From: Roseovarius amoyensis
GTDB taxonomy: Bacteria; Pseudomonadota; Alphaproteobacteria; Rhodobacterales; Rhodobacteraceae
Length of the DNA: 64,000 nt
Direction of reading: 5' to 3'
NCBI RefSeq assembly: GCF_003260265.1
Contig: NZ_QITQ01000013.1
Location: 1-64,000 of the forward strand
Below the pieces are notes generated by a model, which saw nothing but the letters and a program-made list of their open reading frames with translations, was not told the origin of the DNA and ran no database searches. Shown in pieces: positions 27,831 to 35,972 of the stretch. Position numbers and translations under genes: made by a program. The number at the start of each line of letters is the position of its first letter. Positions within the stretch are counted from its first letter, which is position 1.

Positions 27831-27876
27831 GCGCGCACGCCCCTGCTGCTGCTGCTTCTTGGTTGAAAATACCCAA
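27831..27876 (+). repeat. 3'-flank repeat element, copy A
   Basis: Directly after the pncC stop: a GCGCGCAC start, a CTGCTGCTGCTGCTTCTT pyrimidine-rich stretch and GGTTGAAAATACCCAA. The last 16 bases and most of the rest recur at 41494-41532 after tRNA-Tyr. Both copies follow plus-strand genes, suggesting a termination or processing signal. Confidence 0.6.
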
Positions 27877-27932
27877 GGCACACACGGCGCATCCTGCCCC
27901 GCCGTCGGGCATGGGCCGGTTCCTGCGCCGGC

Positions 27933-28385
27933 TCAGCCTTGCCCGTACAGCTCTTTCGCGCGGGTCTCGAAGGCGCGAACCACCCGCTTCATCGCCTCGT
28001 GAAAAAAGAGCTCCGCCGCCGACTGCAGCAACCGGCTGCGCAGCGCGAAATCAACATCGAAATGCACGATGCAGCCGGTCTCAGACTCCTCGAAACGCCA
28101 ATTCGATTTCATGTATTCGAACGGTCCGTCCAGATACTCGGTCTCGATCTTGCGCGCCTCGTCCCACAGCGTCACACGGCTGCCGAATCGTTCGCGGAAA
28201 ACCTTGAAGCTGATCACCAGATCGGCCTCCATCACCCGCGCGCCGTCGTCGCGCGGGGTGATCTTGCGCACCCGCGCGGCGGCGGTCCAGGGCAGGAATT
28301 TGGGATAGGATTCCACATCCGCCACCAGGTCGTACATCTGCTGTGCCGTCCAGGACAGGTGGCGGGATTCGGAATGCGACGGCAT
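27933..28385 (-). CDS. RatA/COQ10-like START-domain protein
   Basis: A 150-residue single START/polyketide-cyclase domain: MPSHSESRHLSWTAQQMYDLVADVESYPKFLPW is the family start, with WDEARKIETEYLDGPFEYM and WRFEESETGCIVHFDVDFAL. Bacterial relatives are annotated either as RatA (toxin affecting the 50S subunit) or as coenzyme Q-binding COQ10; in alphaproteobacteria the COQ10 role, helping ubiquinone use in respiration, is the more likely. It stands alone, converging with pncC and divergent from hpt. Confidence 0.88.
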   Translation of the reverse strand: MPSHSESRHLSWTAQQMYDLVADVESYPKFLPWTAAARVRKITPRDDGARVMEADLVISFKVFRERFGSRVTLWDEARKIETEYLDGPFEYMKSNWRFEESETGCIVHFDVDFALRSRLLQSAAELFFHEAMKRVVRAFETRAKELYGQG

Positions 28386-28487
28386 CGGCGGCCCCGTTGA
28401 TTTGGATTGCGCGGCATTTCCGCGTGACAGTGGGCCGGGTTTTCGTAGACTGGCCCCCGAAAATCAAGCGGATACCCCGGCACACCG

Positions 28488-29030
28488 ATGACCGACGCCC
28501 CTTATGCGATCGACCGGCTGATCTCGGCCAAGGAAATCGCCGCCCGGATCGAGGCCCTGGCGGACGAGATCGAAACCGAGTTTGCCGGCACCGAAAAGCT
28601 GGTGGTGGTGGGGCTCTTGCGCGGCTCGTTCGTGTTCATCGCCGACCTGGTGCGCGAGCTGAATCTCAGTGTCGAGGTCGATTTCATCGAAACCTCGTCC
28701 TACGGCAACAGCACCCGGTCGAGCCGCGAAGTGCGCATCCTCAAGGACCTGCGCGGCGACATCGAGGGGCGCGACCTGCTGGTGGTCGAGGACATTGTTG
28801 ATACCGGCCACACCCTGGCGCATGTGCTGACGCTGCTGCGCAGCCGCAAGCCGCGCAAGCTGCGCACGATCGCGCTGCTGGACAAGCCGTCGCGCCGCCA
28901 AACACCGGTGCGGGCCGACTGGATCGGGTTCGAGATCCCCGATGAATTCGTCGTCGGCTATGGCATTGATTACGCCCAACGCAACCGCAACCTGCCCTAT
29001 ATCGGCAAGATCCGGTTTTTGCAGCCATGA
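28488..29030 (+). CDS. hpt: Hypoxanthine phosphoribosyltransferase
   Basis: A 180-residue purine-salvage enzyme making IMP/GMP from hypoxanthine/guanine and PRPP. The PRPP motif [14 protein letters not shown] and the flexible loop region [10 protein letters not shown] are clear, and [24 protein letters not shown] is the usual C-terminal base-binding part. The stop overlaps the next small gene by ATGA. Confidence 0.95.
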   Translation: MTDAPYAIDRLISAKEIAARIEALADEIETEFAGTEKLVVVGLLRGSFVFIADLVRELNLSVEVDFIETSSYGNSTRSSREVRILKDLRGDIEGRDLLVVEDIVDTGHTLAHVLTLLRSRKPRKLRTIALLDKPSRRQTPVRADWIGFEIPDEFVVGYGIDYAQRNRNLPYIGKIRFLQP

Positions 29031-29209
29031 ACCCGCGCTGGCTGTTTCGCATGGCGCGGTGGGCCCACCGGCCGCCCGGCATGCGGCGGGTGCTGCTGGT
29101 GCTGGGGATCGTGGCGGTCTGCCTGGTGATCCTGGGGATAGAGCGGTTCATCGGCTGGCCCGACTGGATGACGGTCACACCCGCGGTCCGGCGCGGCTGG
29201 GGCCTGTAG
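29027..29209 (+). CDS. Small single-span membrane protein, unknown
   Basis: A 60-residue protein with an Arg-rich N-terminus (about 1-20, inside-positive), one hydrophobic helix (about 20-42, [20 protein letters not shown]) and a short tail. The ATGA overlap with hpt suggests it is translated. Homologues of this size next to hpt or pyrE exist in Rhodobacterales as far as I recall, but no function is known. Confidence 0.65.
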   Translation: MNPRWLFRMARWAHRPPGMRRVLLVLGIVAVCLVILGIERFIGWPDWMTVTPAVRRGWGL

Positions 29210-29282
29210 GTGCTTGCAGTTCACCGCACCGCCGGGTTAGGCCATTGCCGCACCACCGCCCCAAACACGAGGCCTGCCGCCG

Positions 29283-29957
29283 ATGATCCCGTCGACTTAT
29301 CCGCCCAAATCCGAAATCGCCCGCCTGACCGCGCGGATGCTGCTGGAAATCGGCGCGGTGCATTTCAATGCGCGCGAGCCCTTTACCCTGGCCAGCGGCC
29401 TGCCCTCGCCCACCTATATCGACTGCCGCAAGCTGATCTCGTATCCGCGCATCCGGTCCACGCTGATGGATTTTCTGGCCGTCACCGTCCTGCGCGAGGC
29501 CGGGTTCGAGGCATTCGACAACATCGCCGGGGGCGAAACCGCCGGCATCCCCTTTGCCGCGCTGGTGGCCGAGCGGCTGGCGCTGCCGATGACCTATGTC
29601 AGAAAAAAACCCAAGGGCTATGGCCGCAACGCGCGAATCGAGGGCGAGATGACCCCCGGCCAGCGCGTGCTGCTAGTCGAGGACCTGACCACCGATGGCG
29701 GCTCCAAGCTCAGCTTTGTTGACGCCATCCGCGAAACCGGGGCGACCTGCGGCCATACGGCGGTGATCTTCTACTACGGCATCTTTCCCGAGACCGTTAA
29801 GACACTGGGCGATCACGGGGTTGCCCTGCACCACCTGTGCACCTGGGCCGACGTGCTGGCCGAGGCGCGCGAGCAGGAGGCGTTCGATACCGAGACGCTG
29901 AACGGGGTGGCAGAGTTCCTGAACGATCCGCGCAGCTGGCAGGCGGCGCGGGGCTGA
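29283..29957 (+). CDS. pyrE: Orotate phosphoribosyltransferase
   Basis: A 224-residue enzyme of pyrimidine synthesis joining orotate to PRPP. PRPP motif [14 protein letters not shown], catalytic loop [17 protein letters not shown] and the N-terminal [15 protein letters not shown] are characteristic. It is somewhat longer than the E. coli enzyme, as in other alphaproteobacteria. It lies 73 bases after the small membrane gene. Confidence 0.96.
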   Translation: MIPSTYPPKSEIARLTARMLLEIGAVHFNAREPFTLASGLPSPTYIDCRKLISYPRIRSTLMDFLAVTVLREAGFEAFDNIAGGETAGIPFAALVAERLALPMTYVRKKPKGYGRNARIEGEMTPGQRVLLVEDLTTDGGSKLSFVDAIRETGATCGHTAVIFYYGIFPETVKTLGDHGVALHHLCTWADVLAEAREQEAFDTETLNGVAEFLNDPRSWQAARG

Positions 29958-29999
29958 CAGCGGTGTTGCTGGGCTGCATCACCGCCCGGCAGCGCCCAA

Positions 30000-30073
30000 C
30001 CACAGGATATAGTGGCACATCACTGCGCCATTTCTAAATCCTGTGGAATCTGTTATCCACAGACGATCCACAG
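30000..30073. promoter_or_regulatory. DnaA-box and CCACAG repeat cluster before dnaB
   Basis: One perfect DnaA box TTATCCACA (30053-30061), a 7/9 match CGATCCACA (30064-30072) and a weaker inverse match (30042-30050). The core CCACAG occurs three times on the plus strand (30000, 30057, 30068) and once inverted (CTGTGG, 30041). This creates two alternative inverted repeats: CCACAGGAT (30000-30008) with ATCCTGTGG (30038-30046), and CTGTGGA (30041-30047) with TCCACAG (30056-30062). It lies upstream of the probable dnaB promoter. Confidence 0.6.
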
Positions 30074-30084
30074 AAACATACAAG

Positions 30085-30113
30085 TTGCGTGGCCGCGCCC
30101 GGTCTCGATATGA
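30085..30113 (+). promoter_or_regulatory. Possible dnaB promoter
   Basis: TTGCGT (30085-30090) and ATATGA/GATATG (around 30107-30113) with 16-17 bases between, 28 bases before the dnaB ATG, which is preceded by GGGGAACGGG. The -10 is a poor match, so confidence is low. Confidence 0.3.
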
Positions 30114-30140
30114 CAGGCGCATCTGCAAAAGGGGAACGGG

Positions 30141-31634
30141 ATGACGAATGTTACCAGCTTCAACGCCACCGGCGCTGAGGCCAAGGGCGAAGTATCGCTG
30201 CCGCACTCCATCGAGGCTGAACAGCAGCTTCTGGGCGCCATCCTGACCAACAACGACATCTATGACCGGGTGTCGAACCTGATCGGGCCGCAGCATTTCT
30301 ATGAACCGGTGCATGCCCGCATCTTCGAGGTCGCCGCGACGCGCATCGCCAAGGGCAACCTATCCTCGCCGGTGACGCTCAAGACCTTTTTCGAGGATGA
30401 CGAGGGGCTCAAGGAACTGGGCGGGCCGGCCTATCTGGTGCGCCTTGCCGGCTCGGCCATCAGCGCCTTTGCCGCGCGTGACTATGCGCAGATGATCTAT
30501 GACATGGCGATCCGCCGCGAACTGATCGAACTCGGCCACGAAATCGCCGACCGCGCCGCCCGCGCCGAAGTTTCGGTCGAACCGCGCGACCAGATCGTGG
30601 CGGCCGAGCAAAGCCTTTATTCCCTTGCCGAACAGGGCCAGTCTGAACGCGGATTTCAAAGCTTTCTCAGTGCCGTAAAGGACGCAGTTGATGTTGCAAA
30701 CGCCGCCTATCGCCGCGACGGCGGGCTGGCGGGGCTGTCGACCGGACTGGTCGATATGGACCGCAAGCTGGGCGGGCTGCACCGCTCTGACCTGCTGATC
30801 CTTGCCGGGCGGCCGTCGATGGGCAAGACGTCGCTGGCGACCAACATCGCCTTCAACATCGCCAAGGCCTATCGCCGCGGTCCCCTGCCCGAGGGTGGCG
30901 AAGGCGCGATCGACGGCGGCGTGGTGGGCTTTTTCAGCCTCGAGATGAGCGCCGAACAGCTGGCCGCGCGGGTTCTGTCCGAGGCGGCCGAGATCCCGTC
31001 GGAACAGATCCGCCGCGGTGACATGACCGAGGCCGAATTCCGCCGCTTCGTCGAGGCCGCCAAGACGCTGGAGGCCTGCCCGCTCTACATCGACGACACC
31101 CCCGCCCTGCCGATCAGCCAGCTTTCGGCGCGGGCACGGCGGCTGAAACGCACCCACGGGCTGGATGTGCTGATCGTCGACTACCTGCAGCTTGTCCGCC
31201 CCGCCACCGCGCGCGACAGCCGCGTGAACGAGGTGTCGGAAATCACCCAGGGGCTAAAGGCCATCGCCAAGGAGTTGGATATCCCGGTGATCGCCCTGTC
31301 GCAGCTTTCGCGCCAGGTCGAATCGCGCGAGGACAAGCGCCCGCAACTGTCGGACCTGCGCGAATCGGGGTCGATCGAACAGGACGCCGATGTGGTGATG
31401 TTCGTCTTCCGCGAAGAATACTATGCCGAGCGCGAAAAGCCGTCCGAGGACAAGATCGACGAGATGGTCAAGTGGCAGGAACGGATGGAACGCCTGCACG
31501 GCCGCGCCGAGATCGTCATCGGCAAACAGCGCCACGGCCCCATCGGCACCATCGAGCTGAGCTTCGAGGGCCAGTTCACCCGCTTCGGCAACCTCGTCAA
31601 GCCGTGGCAGCAGCAAGGCGGCGAAGGGTACTGA
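30141..31634 (+). CDS. dnaB: Replicative DNA helicase DnaB
   Basis: A 497-residue hexameric helicase that unwinds DNA ahead of the replisome. The N-terminal DnaB domain (about 20-125) starts SIEAEQQLLGAILTNNDIYD; the RecA-like domain has Walker A AGRPSMGKTSLATN, SLEMSAEQLAAR, Walker B VLIVDYLQLV and the arginine-finger region ELDIPVIALSQLSRQVESR. No intein is present. The next gene starts 1 base after the stop. Confidence 0.97.
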   Translation: MTNVTSFNATGAEAKGEVSLPHSIEAEQQLLGAILTNNDIYDRVSNLIGPQHFYEPVHARIFEVAATRIAKGNLSSPVTLKTFFEDDEGLKELGGPAYLVRLAGSAISAFAARDYAQMIYDMAIRRELIELGHEIADRAARAEVSVEPRDQIVAAEQSLYSLAEQGQSERGFQSFLSAVKDAVDVANAAYRRDGGLAGLSTGLVDMDRKLGGLHRSDLLILAGRPSMGKTSLATNIAFNIAKAYRRGPLPEGGEGAIDGGVVGFFSLEMSAEQLAARVLSEAAEIPSEQIRRGDMTEAEFRRFVEAAKTLEACPLYIDDTPALPISQLSARARRLKRTHGLDVLIVDYLQLVRPATARDSRVNEVSEITQGLKAIAKELDIPVIALSQLSRQVESREDKRPQLSDLRESGSIEQDADVVMFVFREEYYAEREKPSEDKIDEMVKWQERMERLHGRAEIVIGKQRHGPIGTIELSFEGQFTRFGNLVKPWQQQGGEGY

Positions 31635-31635
31635 G

Positions 31636-32079
31636 ATGGATATCGACAACTTCATGGCCGCCTACAAGCGGGTTTGGAAGGCGCAGGATTCCGAAGGATT
31701 CGCCGCGCTCTTTACCCCGGACGGGCAGTACTGGAACACGCCCTTTCAGGTGCAGGACAGTTTCGACGCGCGCAAGACATACTGGGACCGGATCAAGCTG
31801 CAGGACCGGATTTCGCTGCGCTACGAGGTTCTGTCGCGCAACGACAATGGCGGCATCGCGCATTGGAACGTCACCTATCAGGTCGCGTCCGAAGAGCTGT
31901 TCCAGATCTGGGCCAAATCCGCCGGCACCGGCCTGCCCGACCGCAAGCCGGGCGACCCGCTGCCGTGGATGGAGCTGGACGGCATGCTGAGCGCCCAGTT
32001 CGACCGCGGCGGGCCGGATGGTGGGCTGGCACGCGAGGTGCGCATCTGGTGGCATTCTCTGCCCCGCCCTCAGGGCTGA
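31636..32079 (+). CDS. NTF2/SnoaL-like protein, unknown function
   Basis: A 147-residue protein with an N-terminal helix (MDIDNFMAAYKRVWKAQDSEGFAALFTPDGQYWNTPF) and later strands (GGIAHWNVTYQVA, REVRIWWHS) typical of the NTF2-like/SnoaL fold, whose members are small-molecule binding or isomerase proteins. No catalytic residues can be assigned. It follows dnaB with one base between, so it is co-transcribed. Confidence 0.7.
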   Translation: MDIDNFMAAYKRVWKAQDSEGFAALFTPDGQYWNTPFQVQDSFDARKTYWDRIKLQDRISLRYEVLSRNDNGGIAHWNVTYQVASEELFQIWAKSAGTGLPDRKPGDPLPWMELDGMLSAQFDRGGPDGGLAREVRIWWHSLPRPQG

Positions 32080-32127
32080 CCCGCCTTTCCGCTTGACCCG
32101 CGCCACGAGACTGTCAAAACCCCGCAC

Positions 32128-33165
32128 ATGGCTACTCCTATCCTGAATATCGGCCTCGACGACATCCGCGCCAACTGGCGCGCCCTTGCCGCCATGTCTG
32201 ACGGCGAGACCGGCGCCGTGGTCAAGGCTGACGCCTATGGGCTGGGCGCCGGCAAGGTTGCCCGCGCCCTTGCCCGCGAAGGTGCGCGCAAGTTCTTTGT
32301 CGCCATCGCCGAAGAGGGCGCCGCCCTGCGGCAGGAACTGGGGCCCGGCCCCGCGATCCATGTCTTTTCCGGTCACATGCCCGGCGACGCCGACATGATC
32401 CGCGACACCGAACTGGTGCCGATGATCAATTCCATCGACCAGCTTATCCGCCATGTCGAGGCCCTGCCGGGCGCGCCCTTTGGCATCCAGCTTGACACCG
32501 GCATGAACCGGCTGGGGATGGAGCCCGCCGAATGGGGCGCCGTGGCCGAGGTGGCGCTGGAACAGCGCCCCGTGCTGGTAATGAGCCATCTCGCCTGCGC
32601 CGATGAACCCGACCACCCGATGAACGCGAAGCAACTGCGCGCCTTTCGCGAGATGACGGATGGCCTGGGCATTCCCCGCTCGCTGGCCAATACGGGCGGC
32701 GTGCTGCTGGGGGCCGACTATCATTTCGAGGTTTCCCGCCCCGGTATCGGCCTCTATGGCGGGCTGCCATTCGTAGATGCGCGCCCGGTCGTGTCGCTCG
32801 ACCTGCCGGTGATCCAGTGCCGCACGCTCGCCCCCAGCGAAACGGTGGGATACGGCTGCGATTTCGCCGCCGTGCGCGAGACCCGCATCGCCACCGTCGC
32901 CGCCGGCTATGCCGACGGCATCCTGCGGGCGATGGGGCCGAAGACGCGTCTCTATGCCGACGACCTCGCCTGCCCGATCGCCGGGCGCATCTCGATGGAC
33001 CTGATCTGCGTCGACATCACCGGGCTGGACGACGACCCGACATCGTTGGAGCTGCTTGGCCGGCACCAGTCGGTCGATACCCTGGCCGACAATGCCGGCA
33101 CCATCGGTTATGAAATCCTCACCTCGCTTGGGTCGCGCTATCGCAGACGCTATCGCGGCCAATGA
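32128..33165 (+). CDS. alr: Alanine racemase
   Basis: A 345-residue PLP enzyme giving D-alanine for peptidoglycan. The PLP lysine is K33 in [10 protein letters not shown], and the second catalytic region around [15 protein letters not shown] is present. VGYGCDF and AAGYADG are further conserved blocks. The stop overlaps mlaE by ATGA. Confidence 0.95.
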   Translation: MATPILNIGLDDIRANWRALAAMSDGETGAVVKADAYGLGAGKVARALAREGARKFFVAIAEEGAALRQELGPGPAIHVFSGHMPGDADMIRDTELVPMINSIDQLIRHVEALPGAPFGIQLDTGMNRLGMEPAEWGAVAEVALEQRPVLVMSHLACADEPDHPMNAKQLRAFREMTDGLGIPRSLANTGGVLLGADYHFEVSRPGIGLYGGLPFVDARPVVSLDLPVIQCRTLAPSETVGYGCDFAAVRETRIATVAAGYADGILRAMGPKTRLYADDLACPIAGRISMDLICVDITGLDDDPTSLELLGRHQSVDTLADNAGTIGYEILTSLGSRYRRRYRGQ

Positions 33166-33947
33166 GGTGGGTTGCAGCCTTTCTCGCCGCTATCGGGCGC
33201 ACGGTGCTGCAAACACTGGCCATGATCGGGCGGTTGACGCTCTATGCGCTGGACACGATCAGCCACATGGTGCGACCGCCCTTTTACCTTAAAGAACTGC
33301 TGCAAAGCCTTATGAACGTTGGCTATTTCAGCCTGCCAGTGGTGGGATTGACGGCAATCTTTACCGGCGGCGCACTGGCATTGCAGATCTATGCGGGCGG
33401 CGCGCGCTTCAACGCCGAGGCGGTGGTGCCCCAGATCGTGGCCATCGGCATGGTGCGTGAACTGGGGCCGGTGCTCGTGGGGCTGATGGTGGCGGCGCGC
33501 GTGACGTCGTCCATCGCCGCCGAGATCGCCACCATGAAGGTGACGGAACAGATCGATGCGCTGGTGACCCTGTCGACCCACCCGATGAAATACCTTACCG
33601 TGCCGCGTGTTCTGGCGGGGCTGCTGATGGTGCCGCTGCTGGTGGGCATCGGCGATATCATCGGGGTAATGGGCGGTTACATGGTTGCCACGCGCACGCT
33701 GGGCTTCAACCCCGGCACCTATCTGAAAAACACCGTCGATTTCATCGAAACCCTCGACGTGGTGTCGAGCCTGGTCAAGGGGGCGGCGTTCGGGTTCATC
33801 GCCACGCTGCTGGGCTGCTATTTCGGCATGCACACGGGCCGCGGCGCACAGGGCGTCGGCCGCGCCACCAAGTCGGCGGTCGAGGCGGCGGCGATCCTGA
33901 TCCTTGCCACCAACTTCGTTCTCACCAGCCTGTTTTTCTCGATATGA
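33162..33947 (+). CDS. mlaE: MlaE-type ABC transporter permease
   Basis: A 261-residue permease of the MlaE/TTG1C family, with about five membrane helices and the conserved [22 protein letters not shown] followed by GAEIATMKV-like sequence. It would act with MlaF in moving phospholipids between membranes for outer-membrane asymmetry. Overlaps alr and mlaF by ATGA at both ends. No MlaD (MCE-domain) gene follows in this window. Confidence 0.9.
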   Translation: MRWVAAFLAAIGRTVLQTLAMIGRLTLYALDTISHMVRPPFYLKELLQSLMNVGYFSLPVVGLTAIFTGGALALQIYAGGARFNAEAVVPQIVAIGMVRELGPVLVGLMVAARVTSSIAAEIATMKVTEQIDALVTLSTHPMKYLTVPRVLAGLLMVPLLVGIGDIIGVMGGYMVATRTLGFNPGTYLKNTVDFIETLDVVSSLVKGAAFGFIATLLGCYFGMHTGRGAQGVGRATKSAVEAAAILILATNFVLTSLFFSI

Positions 33948-34690
33948 TCGAGCTCAGGGACGTTCATAAGGCGTTTGGCAGCAACAAGGTGCTGCGGGGG
34001 ATCAACCTGTCGGTGGCGCGCGGCACCTCGCTGGTGATCATCGGCGGCTCGGGCACCGGCAAGTCGGTGGCGCTGAAATGCATCCTTGGCCTCATTCGCC
34101 CCGACAGCGGGCTGATCACGCTTGACGATATGGACGTAACCAAGGGCGACCGCGATGCGTTCCTGGCGCGGTTCGGGATGCTGTTTCAGGGCGGCGCGCT
34201 GTTTGATTCGCTGCCGGTATGGCAGAACGTGGCGTTTCGCCTGATGCGTGGCTCGCTCAAGCGGCCAAAGGCCGAGGCGCGCGAGATCGCCATCGAGAAA
34301 CTGCGCCGCGTCGGGCTGAAGCCCGAACAGGCCGATCTGTTCCCCGCCGAGCTGTCTGGCGGCATGCAAAAGCGCGTCGGCCTTGCCCGCGCCATCGCCG
34401 CCGAGCCCGAGATCATATTCTTTGATGAGCCCACATCGGGCCTCGACCCGATCATGTCGGGGGTGATCAACGACCTGATCCGCGAAATCGTGACCGAGAT
34501 GGGCGCCACCGCCATGACCATCACCCACGACATGACCAGCGTGCGCGCCATCGCCGACAACGTGGCGATGCTGCATGACGGGGTGATCAAGTGGACCGGG
34601 CCGGTATCGCAACTGGACAATTCGGGCGATCCCTATCTCGACCAGTTCATCCACGGCCGTGCCGAAGGGCCGATCGAGGCGGTGCGGTGA
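33944..34690 (+). CDS. mlaF: MlaF-type ABC transporter ATP-binding protein
   Basis: A 248-residue ATPase with Walker A GGSGTGKS, the signature ELSGGMQKRVGLARA and Walker B IIFFDEPTSGLDP; the LSGGMQKR form is typical of the MCE/Mla ATPases. It pairs with the MlaE permease upstream. The stop TGA overlaps the GTG of the A+T-rich gene that follows. Confidence 0.92.
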   Translation: MIELRDVHKAFGSNKVLRGINLSVARGTSLVIIGGSGTGKSVALKCILGLIRPDSGLITLDDMDVTKGDRDAFLARFGMLFQGGALFDSLPVWQNVAFRLMRGSLKRPKAEAREIAIEKLRRVGLKPEQADLFPAELSGGMQKRVGLARAIAAEPEIIFFDEPTSGLDPIMSGVINDLIREIVTEMGATAMTITHDMTSVRAIADNVAMLHDGVIKWTGPVSQLDNSGDPYLDQFIHGRAEGPIEAVR

Positions 34691-35322
34691 GAACAATTGT
34701 GCTAACACCTGAAGCTTTGGCGCCTTTGGGTGAAGCAAACAACGCATCTACGTTCCTAAGTGTCTCCAGAGATGTCTTTGAGAAAAACCGAAAACCTGAC
34801 TACCCTTACATAGTTGACTTGGGTGTGGAAGCCGGTCCTTTGTTGCTGCTGTTAGGGCACAGTGCAGAATTGGTTTTTAAGTCATTTCTGAGAAGTATTG
34901 GCGTTGAGAATAACAGACTAAAGACATTCAAAGGTTTCAGTTACAAGATCGATGAAGACGGTCGTGTTAAGCGAACGAGCAAATCCGAATTCAAACGGCA
35001 CGATCTTGTTTTTCTATTTCGAACGGTTCGGCAGATTTGCGCATCTCATGATCTTGCAGATGGAATAAACTCTGCGCTGAAGCACCATGTTTTTCACCGC
35101 GAGAAGCATGAGATTTTCATGGAAACTCCCGATAAACCAACATTCAATAATTTTTGTCAGCAGCTAAGGCTACTGAATGCGAGCTTCGACAAGCCGTTTC
35201 GTGCGCGCTACTTTCAATCTGGTATGTTTACCATACCAAATTGTGAAGTCGTCCTAGTGGCGCTGGAATCTCTCGAAAAGCGCTTGCGACGTGAGTTCTT
35301 TAGTAACTTTCGAACCGATTGA
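34687..35322 (+). CDS. A+T-rich protein of unknown function, possible HEPN-like fold
   Basis: A 211-residue protein with base composition (about 40% G+C by eye) and codons (AGA, TTA, CTA, ATA) unlike its neighbours at well over 60%, so probably acquired. The GTG at 34687 overlaps the mlaF stop (GTGA). Residues about 50-70 (LLLLLGHSAELVFKSFLRSI) and 103-118 (RHDLVFLFRTVRQICASH) resemble the helical AEL.LK..L...G / HDL pattern of HEPN-type proteins, and RQICASH fits the R-x5-H nuclease motif form. That assignment is inference from pattern only. HEPN proteins include toxins and defence nucleases; alternatives are an unrelated helical protein or a decayed gene. Confidence 0.65.
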   Translation: MRTIVLTPEALAPLGEANNASTFLSVSRDVFEKNRKPDYPYIVDLGVEAGPLLLLLGHSAELVFKSFLRSIGVENNRLKTFKGFSYKIDEDGRVKRTSKSEFKRHDLVFLFRTVRQICASHDLADGINSALKHHVFHREKHEIFMETPDKPTFNNFCQQLRLLNASFDKPFRARYFQSGMFTIPNCEVVLVALESLEKRLRREFFSNFRTD

Positions 35323-35491
35323 ATTTTACCTGTTACAAATTGGAGACCAACGCTCTTGGAGTCATTGATGCGGCATTCCTAAAGCCCAACACTCCCTGAA
35401 GACTTCCAAGCAAAATCCATCGAATTGGCGACTTGGCACCCAGCCCACAAGCTGCAAAGCTGCCCCACATCTCGTACCCGATGGATTGTCC
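35323..35491. other. Non-coding tail of the A+T-rich insert
   Basis: About 170 bases between the A+T-rich gene and the PqiA-like gene, with intermediate composition and no frame I trust. Normal G+C content resumes near the start codon at 35492. No terminal inverted or direct repeat is visible. Confidence 0.4.
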
Positions 35492-35929
35492 ATGCTCAAA
35501 TACGCCAACCTCTGCCTCCTGATCCTCTTTCCCGTCGCCTGGTTCGCGCCGATGCTGCGGGCGGGGGTGCTGCCGCTTTTCGGGTTGTCGGAAATCTCGG
35601 TCATCTCGGGGCTGGCGTCGCTTTGGGGAACGGATGTGTTTCTGGCGCTTGTCGTCACCTTCTTTGCCCTGTTCGCCCCCTACGTCAAAACGCTGGGGCT
35701 GGCGCTGTTGCATTTCGGGCTGCTCGATATCCGGGTGCTGCCGGCGCTGACCATCCTGGGAAAGCTGGCGATGGCCGACATATTCCTTGTCGCGCTCTAC
35801 ATCACCGTGTCCAAGGGCATCGGCGTGGGCCGAATTGAAACCGCCTGGGGGCTGTACCTTTTCACCTTCTGCATCCTCGCTTCCTTGGCGATCTCGATCC
35901 TTTCCGCCCGAGCAACGCGCCGGGGCTGA
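35492..35929 (+). CDS. PqiA-like (paraquat-inducible protein A) membrane protein
   Basis: A 145-residue inner-membrane protein with four hydrophobic helices. It has the PqiA-domain pattern MLRAGVLPLFGLSEISVISGLASLWGTD, ALFAPYVKTLGLALLHF and LGKLAMADIFLVALYI. It is half the length of E. coli PqiA, which has two such domains and also lacks here the zinc-ribbon cysteines. PqiA proteins work with MCE-domain proteins in lipid transport, so the position after mlaEF is suggestive. An in-frame TTG at 35486 is an alternative start; no good ribosome binding site is visible for either. Confidence 0.78.
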   Translation: MLKYANLCLLILFPVAWFAPMLRAGVLPLFGLSEISVISGLASLWGTDVFLALVVTFFALFAPYVKTLGLALLHFGLLDIRVLPALTILGKLAMADIFLVALYITVSKGIGVGRIETAWGLYLFTFCILASLAISILSARATRRG

Positions 35930-35972
35930 CCTGACGGCTTGCCAGCGGTCGCGCCAGAGGGCAGGAAGGGAC

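Noticed and set aside
27842-27859. CTG repeat resembling a short microsatellite
   Set aside because: Only four CTG/GCT units; better explained as part of the 3'-flank element shared with 41494-41532.
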